Of a stretch of DNA of 64,000 nucleotides, positions 8,841 through 17,575 are shown piece after piece. The position numbers were made by a program, and so were the translations under genes. The notes beneath the pieces are model-generated. The model worked only from the letters and a program-made list of their open reading frames with translations. It made no database searches and was not told the DNA's origin. Position 1 is the first letter of the stretch. Every line of letters starts with the position of its first letter. Source of the DNA: Roseiarcus sp963835215. GTDB taxonomy: Bacteria > Pseudomonadota > Alphaproteobacteria > Rhizobiales > Beijerinckiaceae. Location of the stretch: contig CAWIES010000004.1 in assembly GCA_963835215.1 (NCBI GenBank), positions 558,001-622,000 on the forward strand, read 5' to 3'.

Positions 8841-9176
8841 ATGCGGCTGACGGAAGAATTTCTGGCGAATTTGCGCTGCCCCGAAGGTCGTCGCGACAAG
8901 ATGGCCTTCGACGACAAGCAGGCGGGGCTTGGCGTTCGGGTCACTTCGAGCGGCGGCAAGACCTATCTTGCCCAATACACGCGCGCGGGCGTGCGTCGCC
9001 GGATCCCACTTGGCTCATGTGCTGCGATCTCGCTTGAAGACGCTCGCGAAGCCGTGCGTCGGATCATGACCGAGGTCGCCAATGGCCGCGACCCTGCGCT
9101 CGACCGCAAAGCGGCGCGCCAGCCCAAATCGGCCGAATCCGCCGCCCCGGCGCCGGTGGACGCCTGGGTCGACTGA
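8841..9176 (+). CDS. Free-standing arm-type DNA-binding domain of a tyrosine integrase (DUF4102-like)
   Basis: The 111-residue protein corresponds only to the N-terminal arm-binding domain of phage and island integrases: LTEEFLANLRCPEGRRDKM, FDDKQAGLGVRVTSSGGKTY, a basic YTRAGVRRRIPLG strand, SLEDAREAVRRIM and GRDPALDRKA. The core-binding and catalytic domains are absent and only 25 bp remain before the convergent gene, so no shifted frame can supply them. AGGAG sits just before ATG 8841; ATG 8781 in frame is an alternative. It may be an island-integrase remnant or a domesticated small DNA-binding protein. No tRNA or att repeat is visible nearby. Confidence 0.75.
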   Translation: MRLTEEFLANLRCPEGRRDKMAFDDKQAGLGVRVTSSGGKTYLAQYTRAGVRRRIPLGSCAAISLEDAREAVRRIMTEVANGRDPALDRKAARQPKSAESAAPAPVDAWVD

Positions 9177-9200
9177 ACCCACGCATAGCGACAGGCCGGC

Positions 9201-10019
9201 TCAGTTCTGAGACTGGCCAGTCGCCTGGTGGATTTTGAGCTCGGAATCGACCTTCGCCCCGCCGCCTGCGGAATGGGCGGAGCGGAACGGCGCCGCGCTC
9301 TGCCCGTCGAAACCCACCGCGACGCGCACGTAGCGATCGTCGGCGCATTGGTCGTTGACCGCGTCGAACGCCACCCAGCCGAGACCTGGCGCCTCAACTT
9401 CGGCCCAGGCGAACAGGCCCTGGGCCGGCGGCGCGCTATCGGCGAGATAGCCACTGACGAAACGGGCGGGAATTTCGAGAAACCGCGCGCAGGCGATGAA
9501 GATATGGGCGAACTCGCCGCTCCCCCCGCGCCGCAGGGCGAAAGCTTCAGCCGCCTCGCCGTGCGCCTCGCTTGGGCCGAGGTCATAGACCATCGCCTCA
9601 TGCACCGCCGTCATCAAGCGGTGGAGCCGTTCGATGCGATCGACGGCGCCGCCAACCGCGTCGGTTGCAAACTCGCGTAGCGCCCGATTGGCTTGAGCGA
9701 GCGGGCTGGCGCGCAGGAACATCGCGGCGGGCAGCGGCTCGACCGCGCCGCGCACCACGCCAACCGCATCGCTCGTCTCCACTTCGCCGATCGCCGAAAC
9801 CGTGAAGCGCTCGATCGCCGCGGGATGGGAAAAAGCATGGACGAGATTGCCCAGCGAGTCTTCGCCGCGACTCAACGCGCCGTCGATGTCGATCTCCAGC
9901 CGCCAGCGCGACACGTATTGCGAATCGAAACTGCGCGGCGACAGGCGCAGGTTCTGCACCAGGGCGCGCGCCGGCGGAGCGAAAGCGAAAGTCGTGTGAT
10001 GGGCGATGGCGATACGCAT
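9201..10019 (-). CDS. Transglutaminase-like protein with degenerate catalytic residues
   Basis: This 272-residue protein has the layout of COG1305 proteins. An N-terminal beta domain (HHTTFAFAPPARALVQNLRLSPR) is followed by a papain-like transglutaminase core. In the family the core carries a Cys in GVCQDFAH, a His in HAWAE and an Asp in GFDPAN. Here the positions read Ser167 (GGSGEFAH), Phe203 (LFAWAE) and Asp219 (AFDAVN), so only Asp is kept. The surrounding fold is well preserved (IPARFVSGYLAD, PGLGWVAFDA, YVRVAVGFDG). It is the last gene of the ATP-grasp / alpha-E / transglutaminase run. It probably binds a peptide rather than cleaving or cross-linking it, which is inference. Confidence 0.85.
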   Translation of the reverse strand: MRIAIAHHTTFAFAPPARALVQNLRLSPRSFDSQYVSRWRLEIDIDGALSRGEDSLGNLVHAFSHPAAIERFTVSAIGEVETSDAVGVVRGAVEPLPAAMFLRASPLAQANRALREFATDAVGGAVDRIERLHRLMTAVHEAMVYDLGPSEAHGEAAEAFALRRGGSGEFAHIFIACARFLEIPARFVSGYLADSAPPAQGLFAWAEVEAPGLGWVAFDAVNDQCADDRYVRVAVGFDGQSAAPFRSAHSAGGGAKVDSELKIHQATGQSQN

Positions 10020-10054
10020 GTTGGGCTTTGGTTCGCCGCCCGCGCAAAGAGCGA

Positions 10055-11017
10055 TCAAACGAACAGGTATTGCTCGGAGATGGTCTCGGCGAGACGGGCG
10101 TTGTCCTCGATGAAGTCTGTGATGAATTCGTGCAGTCCGTTCTGGAAGATTTCTTCCATGTTGGAGCGTTCGAGCCTGGCGAGCGTCGCGCGCGCCTTGC
10201 GCTGCGCCGCCCCCGAGCGGCCATCCTCGCGCGCGAGCGAATCGAGCGAAGAATCGATGCCGACGTAACAGGCGATCAGCGAGCGCGGCATCGCCGGTTT
10301 TAAAATCAACAAGTCGGCGATCAGCCACGGCTTGACCCGGTCGCGGTAGACCCAGTGATAGGCGGTCGCCGCCGAGACGGCGCGCAGGATCGCCACCCAT
10401 TGGAAATAGTCGAGCGAGCCGCCGATCGCCTCGCTCGGGGGCAGCAGCAGATGATACTTCACGTCGAGCAGCCGCGCCGTGTTGTCGGCGCGCTCAAGGA
10501 AGACGCCGAGGCGATTGAACCAATAGGCGTCGTTGCGCAGCATCGTCCGATAGCAGGAGCCGTCGAAGTCGAGCGAGGCTTTCTTGACGTATTCGAGAAA
10601 GCGGGTCAGCGCCTCGCGATCAAGATTGCGCCCCGCGCGGCGCGTCGCCTCGAAGCGTTTGAGTTCGAGCCAGGCGTCGTTGATCGCGGTCCAGGTCTCC
10701 ACCGTGAGCGCGGTGCGCACGGCGCGTCCGTTGGCGCGCGCGTTCTCCAGGCAATTGCAAATCGAGGACGGGTTCGCCCGCTCGAAGGTGAGAAAGTCGA
10801 TTGCGTTCGCTTCGCCCGGCTGCTGCTGAGTCTCCTCAAACGCCTCCAAGGCGCCCGCCGCGTTGAGCGCGCCCGCCCATTCGACCGCGGGATCATCGAC
10901 GCCTGGACGCGGCAAATACTCGAGCCGCATCGTCGCTTCGATCATGCGGGCGGTGAAATCGGCGCGCTCCATCGCGCGGGCGAGCCAGAACAAATTGTCG
11001 GCGGTGCGGGCCAGCAT
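10055..11017 (-). CDS. Alpha-E domain protein
   Basis: This 320-residue, all-helical protein belongs to the alpha-E family (COG2307). It opens with MLARTADNLFWLARAMERAD and has ARANGRAVRTALTVETW, RNDAYWFNRLGVFLERADNTARLLD and FQWVAILRAVSAATAYH. The conserved ERAD glutamates occur twice. The gene family is almost always next to a circularly permuted ATP-grasp and a transglutaminase gene; comparative-genomic work predicted a peptide or amide-ligase system, but the substrate is unknown. Here it starts 4 bp after the ATP-grasp gene ends and the transglutaminase-like gene follows 35 bp later, so cotranscription is very likely. Confidence 0.92.
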   Translation of the reverse strand: MLARTADNLFWLARAMERADFTARMIEATMRLEYLPRPGVDDPAVEWAGALNAAGALEAFEETQQQPGEANAIDFLTFERANPSSICNCLENARANGRAVRTALTVETWTAINDAWLELKRFEATRRAGRNLDREALTRFLEYVKKASLDFDGSCYRTMLRNDAYWFNRLGVFLERADNTARLLDVKYHLLLPPSEAIGGSLDYFQWVAILRAVSAATAYHWVYRDRVKPWLIADLLILKPAMPRSLIACYVGIDSSLDSLAREDGRSGAAQRKARATLARLERSNMEEIFQNGLHEFITDFIEDNARLAETISEQYLFV

Positions 11018-11021
11018 GGAA

Positions 11022-12461
11022 TCAAACTGCCCCTGCCGGATCGTCGTCGACGATCCAGGTGTCCTTGGTGCCCCCGCCCTGGCTCGAATTGACCACCAGC
11101 GAACCTGCCTTGAGCGCCACCCGGGTCAGTCCGCCCGGCACGATCCGCACGCCGTCGGCGCCAGTGAGCACAAAGGGTCGCAAATCGACGTGGCGCGGCG
11201 AAACGCCGGTCTCGAACGAGGCCGGACAGGTCGACAGCGCCAGCGTCGGCTGGGCGATGTAATTGTTCGGGTCGGCCCTGAGCTTGCCGGCGAACAACTC
11301 GCGCTGCGCGGCGGTGGCGTGCGGGCCGACCAGCATCCCATAGCCGCCAGAGCCGTTGACCTCTTTGACGACCAATTTATCGAGCCGTTCGAGCACGAAT
11401 TTCAGCATATCGGGCTCGCGGCAGCGGTAAGTCGGCACGTTCTTCAACAGCGGCTCCTCGCCGAGATAAAAGCGCACGAGGTCGGGAACATAGCTGTAGA
11501 GCGCCTTGTCGTCGGCGACGCCAGTGCCAATCGCGTTGGCAAGCGTCACACTGCCCGCCAAATAGGCGCCAAGCAGGCCGGGAACGCCGAGCATCGAGTC
11601 GGGATTGAACGCGACCGGATCGAGGAATTCATCGTCGACCCGGCGATAGATGACGTCGACCCGCCGCGGGCCGAGCGTCGTGCGCATGTAGACGACGTCG
11701 CGGTCGACGAACAGATCGCGCCCCTCGACGAGTTCGACGCCCAGCTTGTCGGCGAGGAACGAATGTTCGTAATAGGCCGAATTGTAAGCGCCGGGCGTCA
11801 GCAGGACGATCGTCGCCTCCGCGCCCGGTCGCGGTGTCGAGGAGCGCAGACAGGCGAGCAACTGATCGGGATAGTCGTCGACCGGCGCGACGCGGTGGCG
11901 GGCGAACAGGTCCGGCATCAGCCGCATCGTCACCTCGCGGTTCTCCAGCATGTAGGAGACCCCCGAAGGCGTGCGGGCGTTGTCCTCGAGCACGTAGAAT
12001 TCGCTCTCGCCGACCCGCACGATGTCGATACCGGCAATAAGAACCCAGAGATCATGGGGCGGCCGATGGCCGATCATTTCGGGCCGATAGCCGGGATTGC
12101 GCAGGATCAGCTCTTCGGGGACGATCTTTTCCTTCAGCACGGCGCGCGCGCCGTAGACGTCCTTGAGGAAGAGATTGAGCGCGGTGACGCGTTGGACCAG
12201 CCCCTTTTCGAGGAAGCTCCATTCGGCGCGCGAAATAAGACGCGGCACGATGTCGAACGGGATCAGCCGCTCGGCCGCGTCCTTGTCGCCATAGACGCCA
12301 AAGGTGATACCGATGCGGCGGAACATGTATTCCGCCTGGGCGCGGCGGGAAGCCAGAACGTCGGGCGGCGTCTGCTCGAGCCAGCCGGAGACATGGCGAT
12401 AGAGCGAGCGAGCGCCCCCGGCGCCATATCCCATCTCATCAAACGCCCCGCCGGGCTCCAT
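11022..12461 (-). CDS. Circularly permuted ATP-grasp protein (type 2)
   Basis: A 479-residue COG2308-type protein with a permuted ATP-grasp fold, predicted to form an amide or peptide bond at the expense of ATP. Diagnostic segments are GITFGVYGDKDAAERLIPFD, PHDLWVLIAGIDIVRVGE, LEDNARTPSGVSYMLENR, VDVIYRRVDDEFLDP, GSGGYGMLVGP and, near the C-terminus, RHVDLRPFVLTG and NSSQGGGTKDTW. Length is usual for the family. AAGGAGAGG precedes ATG 12461. The aat gene ends only 23 bp upstream on the same strand, so it may head this transcript. Confidence 0.93.
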   Translation of the reverse strand: MEPGGAFDEMGYGAGGARSLYRHVSGWLEQTPPDVLASRRAQAEYMFRRIGITFGVYGDKDAAERLIPFDIVPRLISRAEWSFLEKGLVQRVTALNLFLKDVYGARAVLKEKIVPEELILRNPGYRPEMIGHRPPHDLWVLIAGIDIVRVGESEFYVLEDNARTPSGVSYMLENREVTMRLMPDLFARHRVAPVDDYPDQLLACLRSSTPRPGAEATIVLLTPGAYNSAYYEHSFLADKLGVELVEGRDLFVDRDVVYMRTTLGPRRVDVIYRRVDDEFLDPVAFNPDSMLGVPGLLGAYLAGSVTLANAIGTGVADDKALYSYVPDLVRFYLGEEPLLKNVPTYRCREPDMLKFVLERLDKLVVKEVNGSGGYGMLVGPHATAAQRELFAGKLRADPNNYIAQPTLALSTCPASFETGVSPRHVDLRPFVLTGADGVRIVPGGLTRVALKAGSLVVNSSQGGGTKDTWIVDDDPAGAV

Positions 12462-12484
12462 GCCGATCCTCTCCTTGCCCCTTC

Positions 12485-13171
12485 CTACAGGGAAGCAATG
12501 TTCGTGCCGTCATTCTGGGCAAACGCCAGAGCCAACGCCTCGGTTCCCGACATTGGCTCGATCGCCGGCCAGGCGGAAAAATCCGCCGATTCGTCGACCG
12601 CCGCCGCCAGACGCTCGCGGTACTCTTCGCGGGAAATCTCGACCGCGCCAAGCCCAGCCAGATGCGGCGTGACAAATTGCGCGTCGAGCAGCCGGAAGCC
12701 GCCGCGCCGCAGTCGCGCGACGAGATGGATCAGCGCCACCTTGGAGGCGTCGCGGGTAAGATGGAACATGCTCTCGCCGAAGAACGCCGCGCCGAGGCTG
12801 ACCCCGTAGAGCCCGCCGACCAGGGCCTCGCCCTGATAGACCTCGACCGAATGGGCGTGGCCGCGCGCGAACAGCTCGCCATAGATGCGCAGGATCTCGG
12901 CGTTGATCCAGGTCTTGTCGCGCGCCGCGCAACCCTTCATCACCGCGGCGAAGTCGCGATCGGCGACGACCGAGAACGTGTCGGCGCGCAGCGTCTTGGC
13001 GAGGCTGCGCGAGACCCTGAGACCGTCGAGCGGGAAAATCCCGCGCGCTTCCGGCTCGACCCAGAACAGCGACTCGGCTTCGCGGCTCTCGGCCATCGGA
13101 AAGAGCCCGATCGAATAGGCCCTGAGCAGGACGTCGGGGGTGAGTTCGAATTTCGGCCGCGGTCGCGACAT
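12485..13171 (-). CDS. aat: Leucyl/phenylalanyl-tRNA--protein transferase
   Basis: This 228-residue enzyme transfers Leu or Phe from aminoacyl-tRNA to N-terminal Lys or Arg of proteins, making N-degrons for ClpS/ClpAP. Motifs include LLRAYSIGLFPMAES, LFWVEPEARGIFPLDG, AARDKTWINAEI, HSVEVYQGEALVGGLYGV, FFGESMFH and LLDAQFVTPHLAGLGAVEISR. ATG 13171 gives the usual N-terminus (MSRPRPKFELTPD); a start 36 bp earlier would add an atypical basic leader. It lies immediately upstream of the ATP-grasp / alpha-E / transglutaminase-like series, instead of in the accB-accC neighbourhood I recall as common in alphaproteobacteria. Confidence 0.94.
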   Translation of the reverse strand: MSRPRPKFELTPDVLLRAYSIGLFPMAESREAESLFWVEPEARGIFPLDGLRVSRSLAKTLRADTFSVVADRDFAAVMKGCAARDKTWINAEILRIYGELFARGHAHSVEVYQGEALVGGLYGVSLGAAFFGESMFHLTRDASKVALIHLVARLRRGGFRLLDAQFVTPHLAGLGAVEISREEYRERLAAAVDESADFSAWPAIEPMSGTEALALAFAQNDGTNIASL

Positions 13172-13296
13172 GACGGCAATGGTGCGGCGGGAGGGGCGCG
13201 GCGTCAACCGCAGCTAACCGCGCAGCCCTCCGCCCGGCCCTTTCGCTTCCCCTCGCCGCTCGAATTTGCCACCATGGCCGGTCAAAGGGAGACGCC

Positions 13297-14577
13297 ATGA
13301 CCGCCGCCGACGAGCCGGGATTTTCCACCCTGTCGATCCACGCGGGGGCGCGGCCCGACCCGACGACGGGAGCGCGGGCGACGCCGATCTATCAGACGAC
13401 CGCCTTCGTCTTCGACGACGTCGACCACGCCGCCTCGCTGTTCGGCTTGCAGGCGTTTGGCAACATCTACACGCGCATCACCAACCCGACGACGGCGGCG
13501 CTGGAGGAGCGGGTCGCGGCGCTGGAGGGCGCGCCCGCCGCGCTCGCTGTCGCTTCGGGTCATGCGGCGCAGGCGGTGGTTTTTCATGCGCTGATGCAGC
13601 CGGGCGATGAGTTCGTCGCCTCGACCAAGCTCTATGGCGGTTCGATCAACCAGTTCAATCACGCCTTCAAGAACTTCGGTTGGCAGGTGCGCTGGGCTGA
13701 TCCCGACGACCTCGGCGCGGTGCGGGGCGCGATCAACGAGAAGACCAAAGCGATCTTCATCGAGTTGATCGCCAACCCGGGCGGCGTCATCACCGACATC
13801 GGCGCGATCGCGGCGATCGCCAAACAGGCGAAGGTGCCGCTGATCGTCGACAACACGCTGGCGAGCCCCTATCTGATCCGGCCGATCGAGCACGGCGCCG
13901 ACATCATCGTCCACAGCGCGACCAAATATCTGTGCGGCCACGGCAACTCGATGGGCGGGGTGATTGTCGACGGCGGCGCGTTCGAGTGGTTCGGCGATCC
14001 GCGCTATCCCATGCTCTCCGCGCCGCGGCCCGAATATGGCGGGATGGTCCTTGCCGAGACCTTCGGCAATTTCGGCTTCGCCATGGCCTGCCGCGCGCTA
14101 TCGTTGCGCGATCTCGGGCCGGCGATCTCGCCGTTCAACTCGTTCCTCATTCTGACCGGGATCGAGACGTTGTCGCTGCGCATGCAACGCCATTGCGACA
14201 ACGCGCTGGCGGTCGCGCGGCACTTAGCGGCGCATCCCGCCGTCGGCTGGGTCTCCTACGCCGGCCTGCCCGAGAGCCGCTATCACGCGCTCGCCCAGCG
14301 CTATGCGCCACGGGGCGCGGGCGGCGTCTTCACCTTCGGCGTCAAAGGGGGCTACGCGGCGGGCGTGGCGCTGGTTGGCAAGCTCAAGCTGTTCTCGCAC
14401 GTCGCCAACATCGGCGACGTGCGCTCGCTGGTCATCCACCCCGCCTCGACCACCCACCGCCAACTCGCCGACGTGCAGAAGACCGCCGCCGGCGCCGGGC
14501 CGGACGTGGTGCGCCTGTCGATCGGACTCGAGGACGTCGCGGACTTGATCGCAGATTTGGATCAAGCGCTGGCGTGA
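13297..14577 (+). CDS. metY: O-acetylhomoserine sulfhydrylase (first copy)
   Basis: A 426-residue PLP enzyme of the Cys/Met metabolism family. It begins STLSIHAGARPDPTTGARA, has PIYQTTAFVF, YTRITNPTTAALEERVAALEG, VDNTLASPYLIRPIEHGAD and the PLP lysine in HSATKYLCGHG. The SIHAGARPDP start and FGNIYTRI mark O-acetylhomoserine aminocarboxypropyltransferases, which make homocysteine from O-acetylhomoserine and sulfide. A GGGAGACGCC leader precedes the ATG. A second, clearly different MetY is encoded at 41909-43225. It is convergent with the chloride channel gene, 12 bp away, with only a short GC-rich inverted repeat between. Confidence 0.92.
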   Translation: MTAADEPGFSTLSIHAGARPDPTTGARATPIYQTTAFVFDDVDHAASLFGLQAFGNIYTRITNPTTAALEERVAALEGAPAALAVASGHAAQAVVFHALMQPGDEFVASTKLYGGSINQFNHAFKNFGWQVRWADPDDLGAVRGAINEKTKAIFIELIANPGGVITDIGAIAAIAKQAKVPLIVDNTLASPYLIRPIEHGADIIVHSATKYLCGHGNSMGGVIVDGGAFEWFGDPRYPMLSAPRPEYGGMVLAETFGNFGFAMACRALSLRDLGPAISPFNSFLILTGIETLSLRMQRHCDNALAVARHLAAHPAVGWVSYAGLPESRYHALAQRYAPRGAGGVFTFGVKGGYAAGVALVGKLKLFSHVANIGDVRSLVIHPASTTHRQLADVQKTAAGAGPDVVRLSIGLEDVADLIADLDQALA

Positions 14578-14589
14578 GGGGCGCCGCCC

Positions 14590-16365
14590 CTACCACTCGC
14601 CCCCGAGCGCGCCTTTGGCCGCCATGCTCGTCTCCTGGGCGTAGCGACGGGCGGCGAAGGCTTCGCTGAGAGTTCCGACAACCAGGCCCGTATCGCGTTC
14701 GGCGACCGCGAGCGTGTCAGTCGCCGCGGCCTCGAAAATCTCTAGCGCGGAGCGCACTTCGAGCTCGGGGAGCAGGCTGGTTTCGCGCAGGCGCGCCAGC
14801 GCCGAGATCGGGCCGCCGTTCTCGCCTTCCCCCAGCGTATCGGCGTGCGCTTCGGCGACCTGCACCAGCCCACGATAACGCCCGGTCGGATCGACGGCGA
14901 CGACGAATTGCGCGCTGCCGAGCGGATAGGCGTCGCGAAACGCCCTGACGCTGGCCTCGGCCGGCGTCGTCGGCGGGGCGCGCTGCATCAACCGTGCGAC
15001 CGTGAGATCGCGCAGCCAGCCGACGTCGTAAGCGCCGCGGATCGACTCCCCGCGCAGGTGCAGGCGCCAAGTGGTGAAAGAATATCCAAATGTCGCGCGC
15101 ACCGCGAGGCTGGTCGCGATGCTGGCCGCGAGCACGCCGCCCGCGACGCTGAGATCGCCGGTGCTCTCGAGCACCAGAAACGTCATGGTCAGCGGCCCGC
15201 CGACGACCGCCACGCTCAGCGTCGCCATGCCGGCCATGATGCAGGCGGTCGGGTCGAGCCCGAGCGAGGGCGCGAGCGCGGCAAGGCCAAGCGCGTAGAG
15301 CTTGCCGAGCAGCGCGCCGGCGAACAGCGAGGCGAAGAACAGGCCGCCGCGAAAACCCGAACTCAGCGAGACCAGGCTCGCGGCCAGTTTAAGCGCGAGG
15401 AGCGCGACCAGCGCTTGCGCGGAAAGCTGCGCGGAAAAGTCGAGCAGCAGGGCGCCGTGGCCGGCGCCGAGCACCTGCGGCGTCAGCAGCGCCATACCGG
15501 CAAGCAGCAGACCGCCGAGGACCGGGCGCGCCCATAGCGGCGCGCCCGTCGCCGCAAAGCCCCGCTCAAGCAGTGCGGCAAAGCGCATGGCGGCGACGCC
15601 GAGCGCGGCGGCGACGAGGCCGAGACCGATCAGCGCGAAATGATGCTCAAGGTTCAGCGGCGCAACCGCCGGGGCAGTAATGACATAGGGTGCGCCGAGC
15701 AGCGCCTTGGCGGTCAGGGTCGCGGCGAGCGCGGCGGCGAATATCGGCCCGGCGTTGGCGAGCGAATACGCGCCGATGATCAGCTCGGAGGCGTAGAAGG
15801 CGCCGGTCAGCGGCGCGCCGAACGCCGCGGCGATCGCTCCGCCAGCGCCGCAGCCAACCAATATGCGCAAATCCTGGCGGCGGAGATTCATCGCTAGGCC
15901 GAGGCGCGAGGCGATCGCCGCGCCAATCTGGGAATAGCCCGACTCGAGCCCGACCGAGGCGCCGGCGCCGTTGGAGATCACCGTCTGCGCGGCGAGCAGC
16001 AGGCTCTCGCGCACCGACATGCGCCCGCCCCGCAGCGCATTGGCTTCGATTGGGTCGACCACCGGCCGCAGCTTCTTGGCGCGTCGCCAGCTCGTGATCA
16101 GCCCAAGAACGAGGCCCGCCAGCGGCAGCGCCGCGAATGCCGCGAAGGGCGAAATCTTCGCCGCGCCGCTCAAGCGCACGTCGAACGGAATGCCGTAGAT
16201 GGCGACATGCGCGCTCTCGGCGACGAACGTCATCGCGGTCACGCAGAGGCCGGCGAGGACGCCAACGACAATCGCGATCACCACCAGCAAGAGCTCGCTG
16301 GACCGGGCGAAAGCGCGCGCGCGCGTCGCGGCCGCAGCCAGCGTGGTGGGCTGAAGCTCGCTCAC
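14590..16365 (-). CDS. ClC-family chloride channel/transporter with C-terminal CBS region
   Basis: From GTG 16365 the product has 591 residues. About 10-11 membrane segments form a ClC fold, with GAGASVGLESGYSQIG in place of the usual GREGP selectivity block and SSGFRGGLFFASLFAGALLG matching the GxFxP region. A C-terminal cytoplasmic part (about 430-590) includes AYDVGWLRDLTVARLMQ and resembles the CBS pair. It should move Cl- or exchange Cl-/H+ across the inner membrane. GTG 16365 was chosen because it follows the heme A synthase stop by 28 bp; the longer open frame upstream only overlaps that gene antiparallel in sense and looks non-coding. Confidence 0.88.
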   Translation of the reverse strand: MSELQPTTLAAAATRARAFARSSELLLVVIAIVVGVLAGLCVTAMTFVAESAHVAIYGIPFDVRLSGAAKISPFAAFAALPLAGLVLGLITSWRRAKKLRPVVDPIEANALRGGRMSVRESLLLAAQTVISNGAGASVGLESGYSQIGAAIASRLGLAMNLRRQDLRILVGCGAGGAIAAAFGAPLTGAFYASELIIGAYSLANAGPIFAAALAATLTAKALLGAPYVITAPAVAPLNLEHHFALIGLGLVAAALGVAAMRFAALLERGFAATGAPLWARPVLGGLLLAGMALLTPQVLGAGHGALLLDFSAQLSAQALVALLALKLAASLVSLSSGFRGGLFFASLFAGALLGKLYALGLAALAPSLGLDPTACIMAGMATLSVAVVGGPLTMTFLVLESTGDLSVAGGVLAASIATSLAVRATFGYSFTTWRLHLRGESIRGAYDVGWLRDLTVARLMQRAPPTTPAEASVRAFRDAYPLGSAQFVVAVDPTGRYRGLVQVAEAHADTLGEGENGGPISALARLRETSLLPELEVRSALEIFEAAATDTLAVAERDTGLVVGTLSEAFAARRYAQETSMAAKGALGGEW

Positions 16366-16393
16366 GCGCTGCGCATGCGGCGAGCAATCGTCA

Positions 16394-17467
16394 TCAGCCG
16401 GCCCGCGCCAGAGTGGTCGTGCGCCAATGCGCAGTCGCCACGCCGAGCAGCACCAGCGCCATCGCCTGATGGATGAGCGCGAGCGGGATCGGCACGACCA
16501 GCAACAGGGTGACGACGCCGAGGAAGGCCTGGAGCAGCGCCAGATAGGCCAGCGCGCCAGCGCGCCGGGCAACCGGCGAGACGTGCCCGCATAGGACGGC
16601 GGCGGCGACCGCTTGGACGAGCGCGAAGACCACGACGAGATAGGCAATCGCGCGATGGTCGAACTGAACGGTCGTCACGTCGTCGACGATCGAAGAAAAC
16701 CACGGCGTCATCGGGAACAACCCAGCGGGCACCAATTTGCCGTCCATCAACGGCCAGGTGTTGTCGGTGAAGCCGGCGCGCAGACCCGCGACCAGCGCCC
16801 CGAGGCCGAGTTGAACGAAGATCAGGCCGGTGAACAGCCCGGCCGCTGTAGCGAAGCCGCGCCCGACATCCTCGCGCTGGCGCGCCCCGAGGCCGACAGC
16901 AGCGTAGATCAGCGTCGCGAACGTCGCCGCAGCGATCAGCAGATGTAGCGCGAGCCGGTCCTGTGCGACCTCGATGCGGTCGGCGAGACCGGAGCTGACC
17001 ATCCACCAGCCGACGATCGGCTCCAGCGCCAGAAAGCCGGCGGCGACCAGCACCTGCCGGCGCAGCGCGCCGGCGAGCTGACCCTTCCACCAGAACCACA
17101 GCGCGGGAAGAATGAAGGCGGCGCCGATCAGTCGCGCCAGCAGGCGATGGGTCCATTCCCACTCGTAAATGGTCTTGAAGCCGTAGAGCGTCATGTCAGG
17201 GTTGAGCGCCGCGTATTGCGGGATTTGCTTGTAGCGGTCGAATTCGGCCTGCCAGTCGGCCTCGCTCTGCGGCAACATCATGCCGGTCACCGGCTTCCAC
17301 TGCGTGATCGACAGTCCCGATTCGGTGAGCCGCGTCGCGCCGCCGATGATCACCATGACGAAAATCAGCAAGGCGACGCCGAACAGCCAAAGCCAAATCT
17401 TGCGGGTCGGATCGACCACTTTGGTCGCACGGGCTTCGGGGAGGACGAGGCCCCTCTGATCCAGCAT
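16394..17467 (-). CDS. ctaA: Heme A synthase (Cox15/CtaA type 2)
   Basis: A 357-residue inner-membrane protein with about eight transmembrane helices that oxidises heme O to heme A for cytochrome aa3 oxidase. IGGATRLTESGLSITQWKP and the EADWQAEFDRYKQIPQY loop are the type 2 (Cox15) signature. The four heme-ligand or substrate-ligand histidines sit in EWTHRLLARLIG, ALHLLIAA, FDHRAIAYL and IHQAMALV. The start MLDQRG at 17467 was chosen over an upstream Met because the preceding frame is basic and atypical. The ClC gene follows on the same strand with a short gap. Confidence 0.94.
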   Translation of the reverse strand: MLDQRGLVLPEARATKVVDPTRKIWLWLFGVALLIFVMVIIGGATRLTESGLSITQWKPVTGMMLPQSEADWQAEFDRYKQIPQYAALNPDMTLYGFKTIYEWEWTHRLLARLIGAAFILPALWFWWKGQLAGALRRQVLVAAGFLALEPIVGWWMVSSGLADRIEVAQDRLALHLLIAAATFATLIYAAVGLGARQREDVGRGFATAAGLFTGLIFVQLGLGALVAGLRAGFTDNTWPLMDGKLVPAGLFPMTPWFSSIVDDVTTVQFDHRAIAYLVVVFALVQAVAAAVLCGHVSPVARRAGALAYLALLQAFLGVVTLLLVVPIPLALIHQAMALVLLGVATAHWRTTTLARAG

Positions 17468-17575
17468 TGATATAGAACTCCCTCGCTTGCCTCGTTGGCG
17501 GCGCCAAGACATAAGCGGTTGCGCCGCGAGCGGCAATCGCCGCCGGCGGGGTGGTGGAACTACGGGAGACGCGCA

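Noticed and set aside
8737..9200. Integrated element around the integrase-like domain
   Set aside because: No tRNA, direct repeats, other mobile genes or composition shift beyond a short AT-rich leader.
10863..12809. A 648-codon open frame antisense to the ATP-grasp gene
   Set aside because: Its composition (Arg, Asp and His rich) is what an antisense reading of a GC-rich gene gives. The opposite strand has clear family motifs over the whole stretch.
14577..14592. Terminator between metY and the ClC gene
   Set aside because: The inverted repeat is only 5-7 bp with almost no loop and has no T tract.
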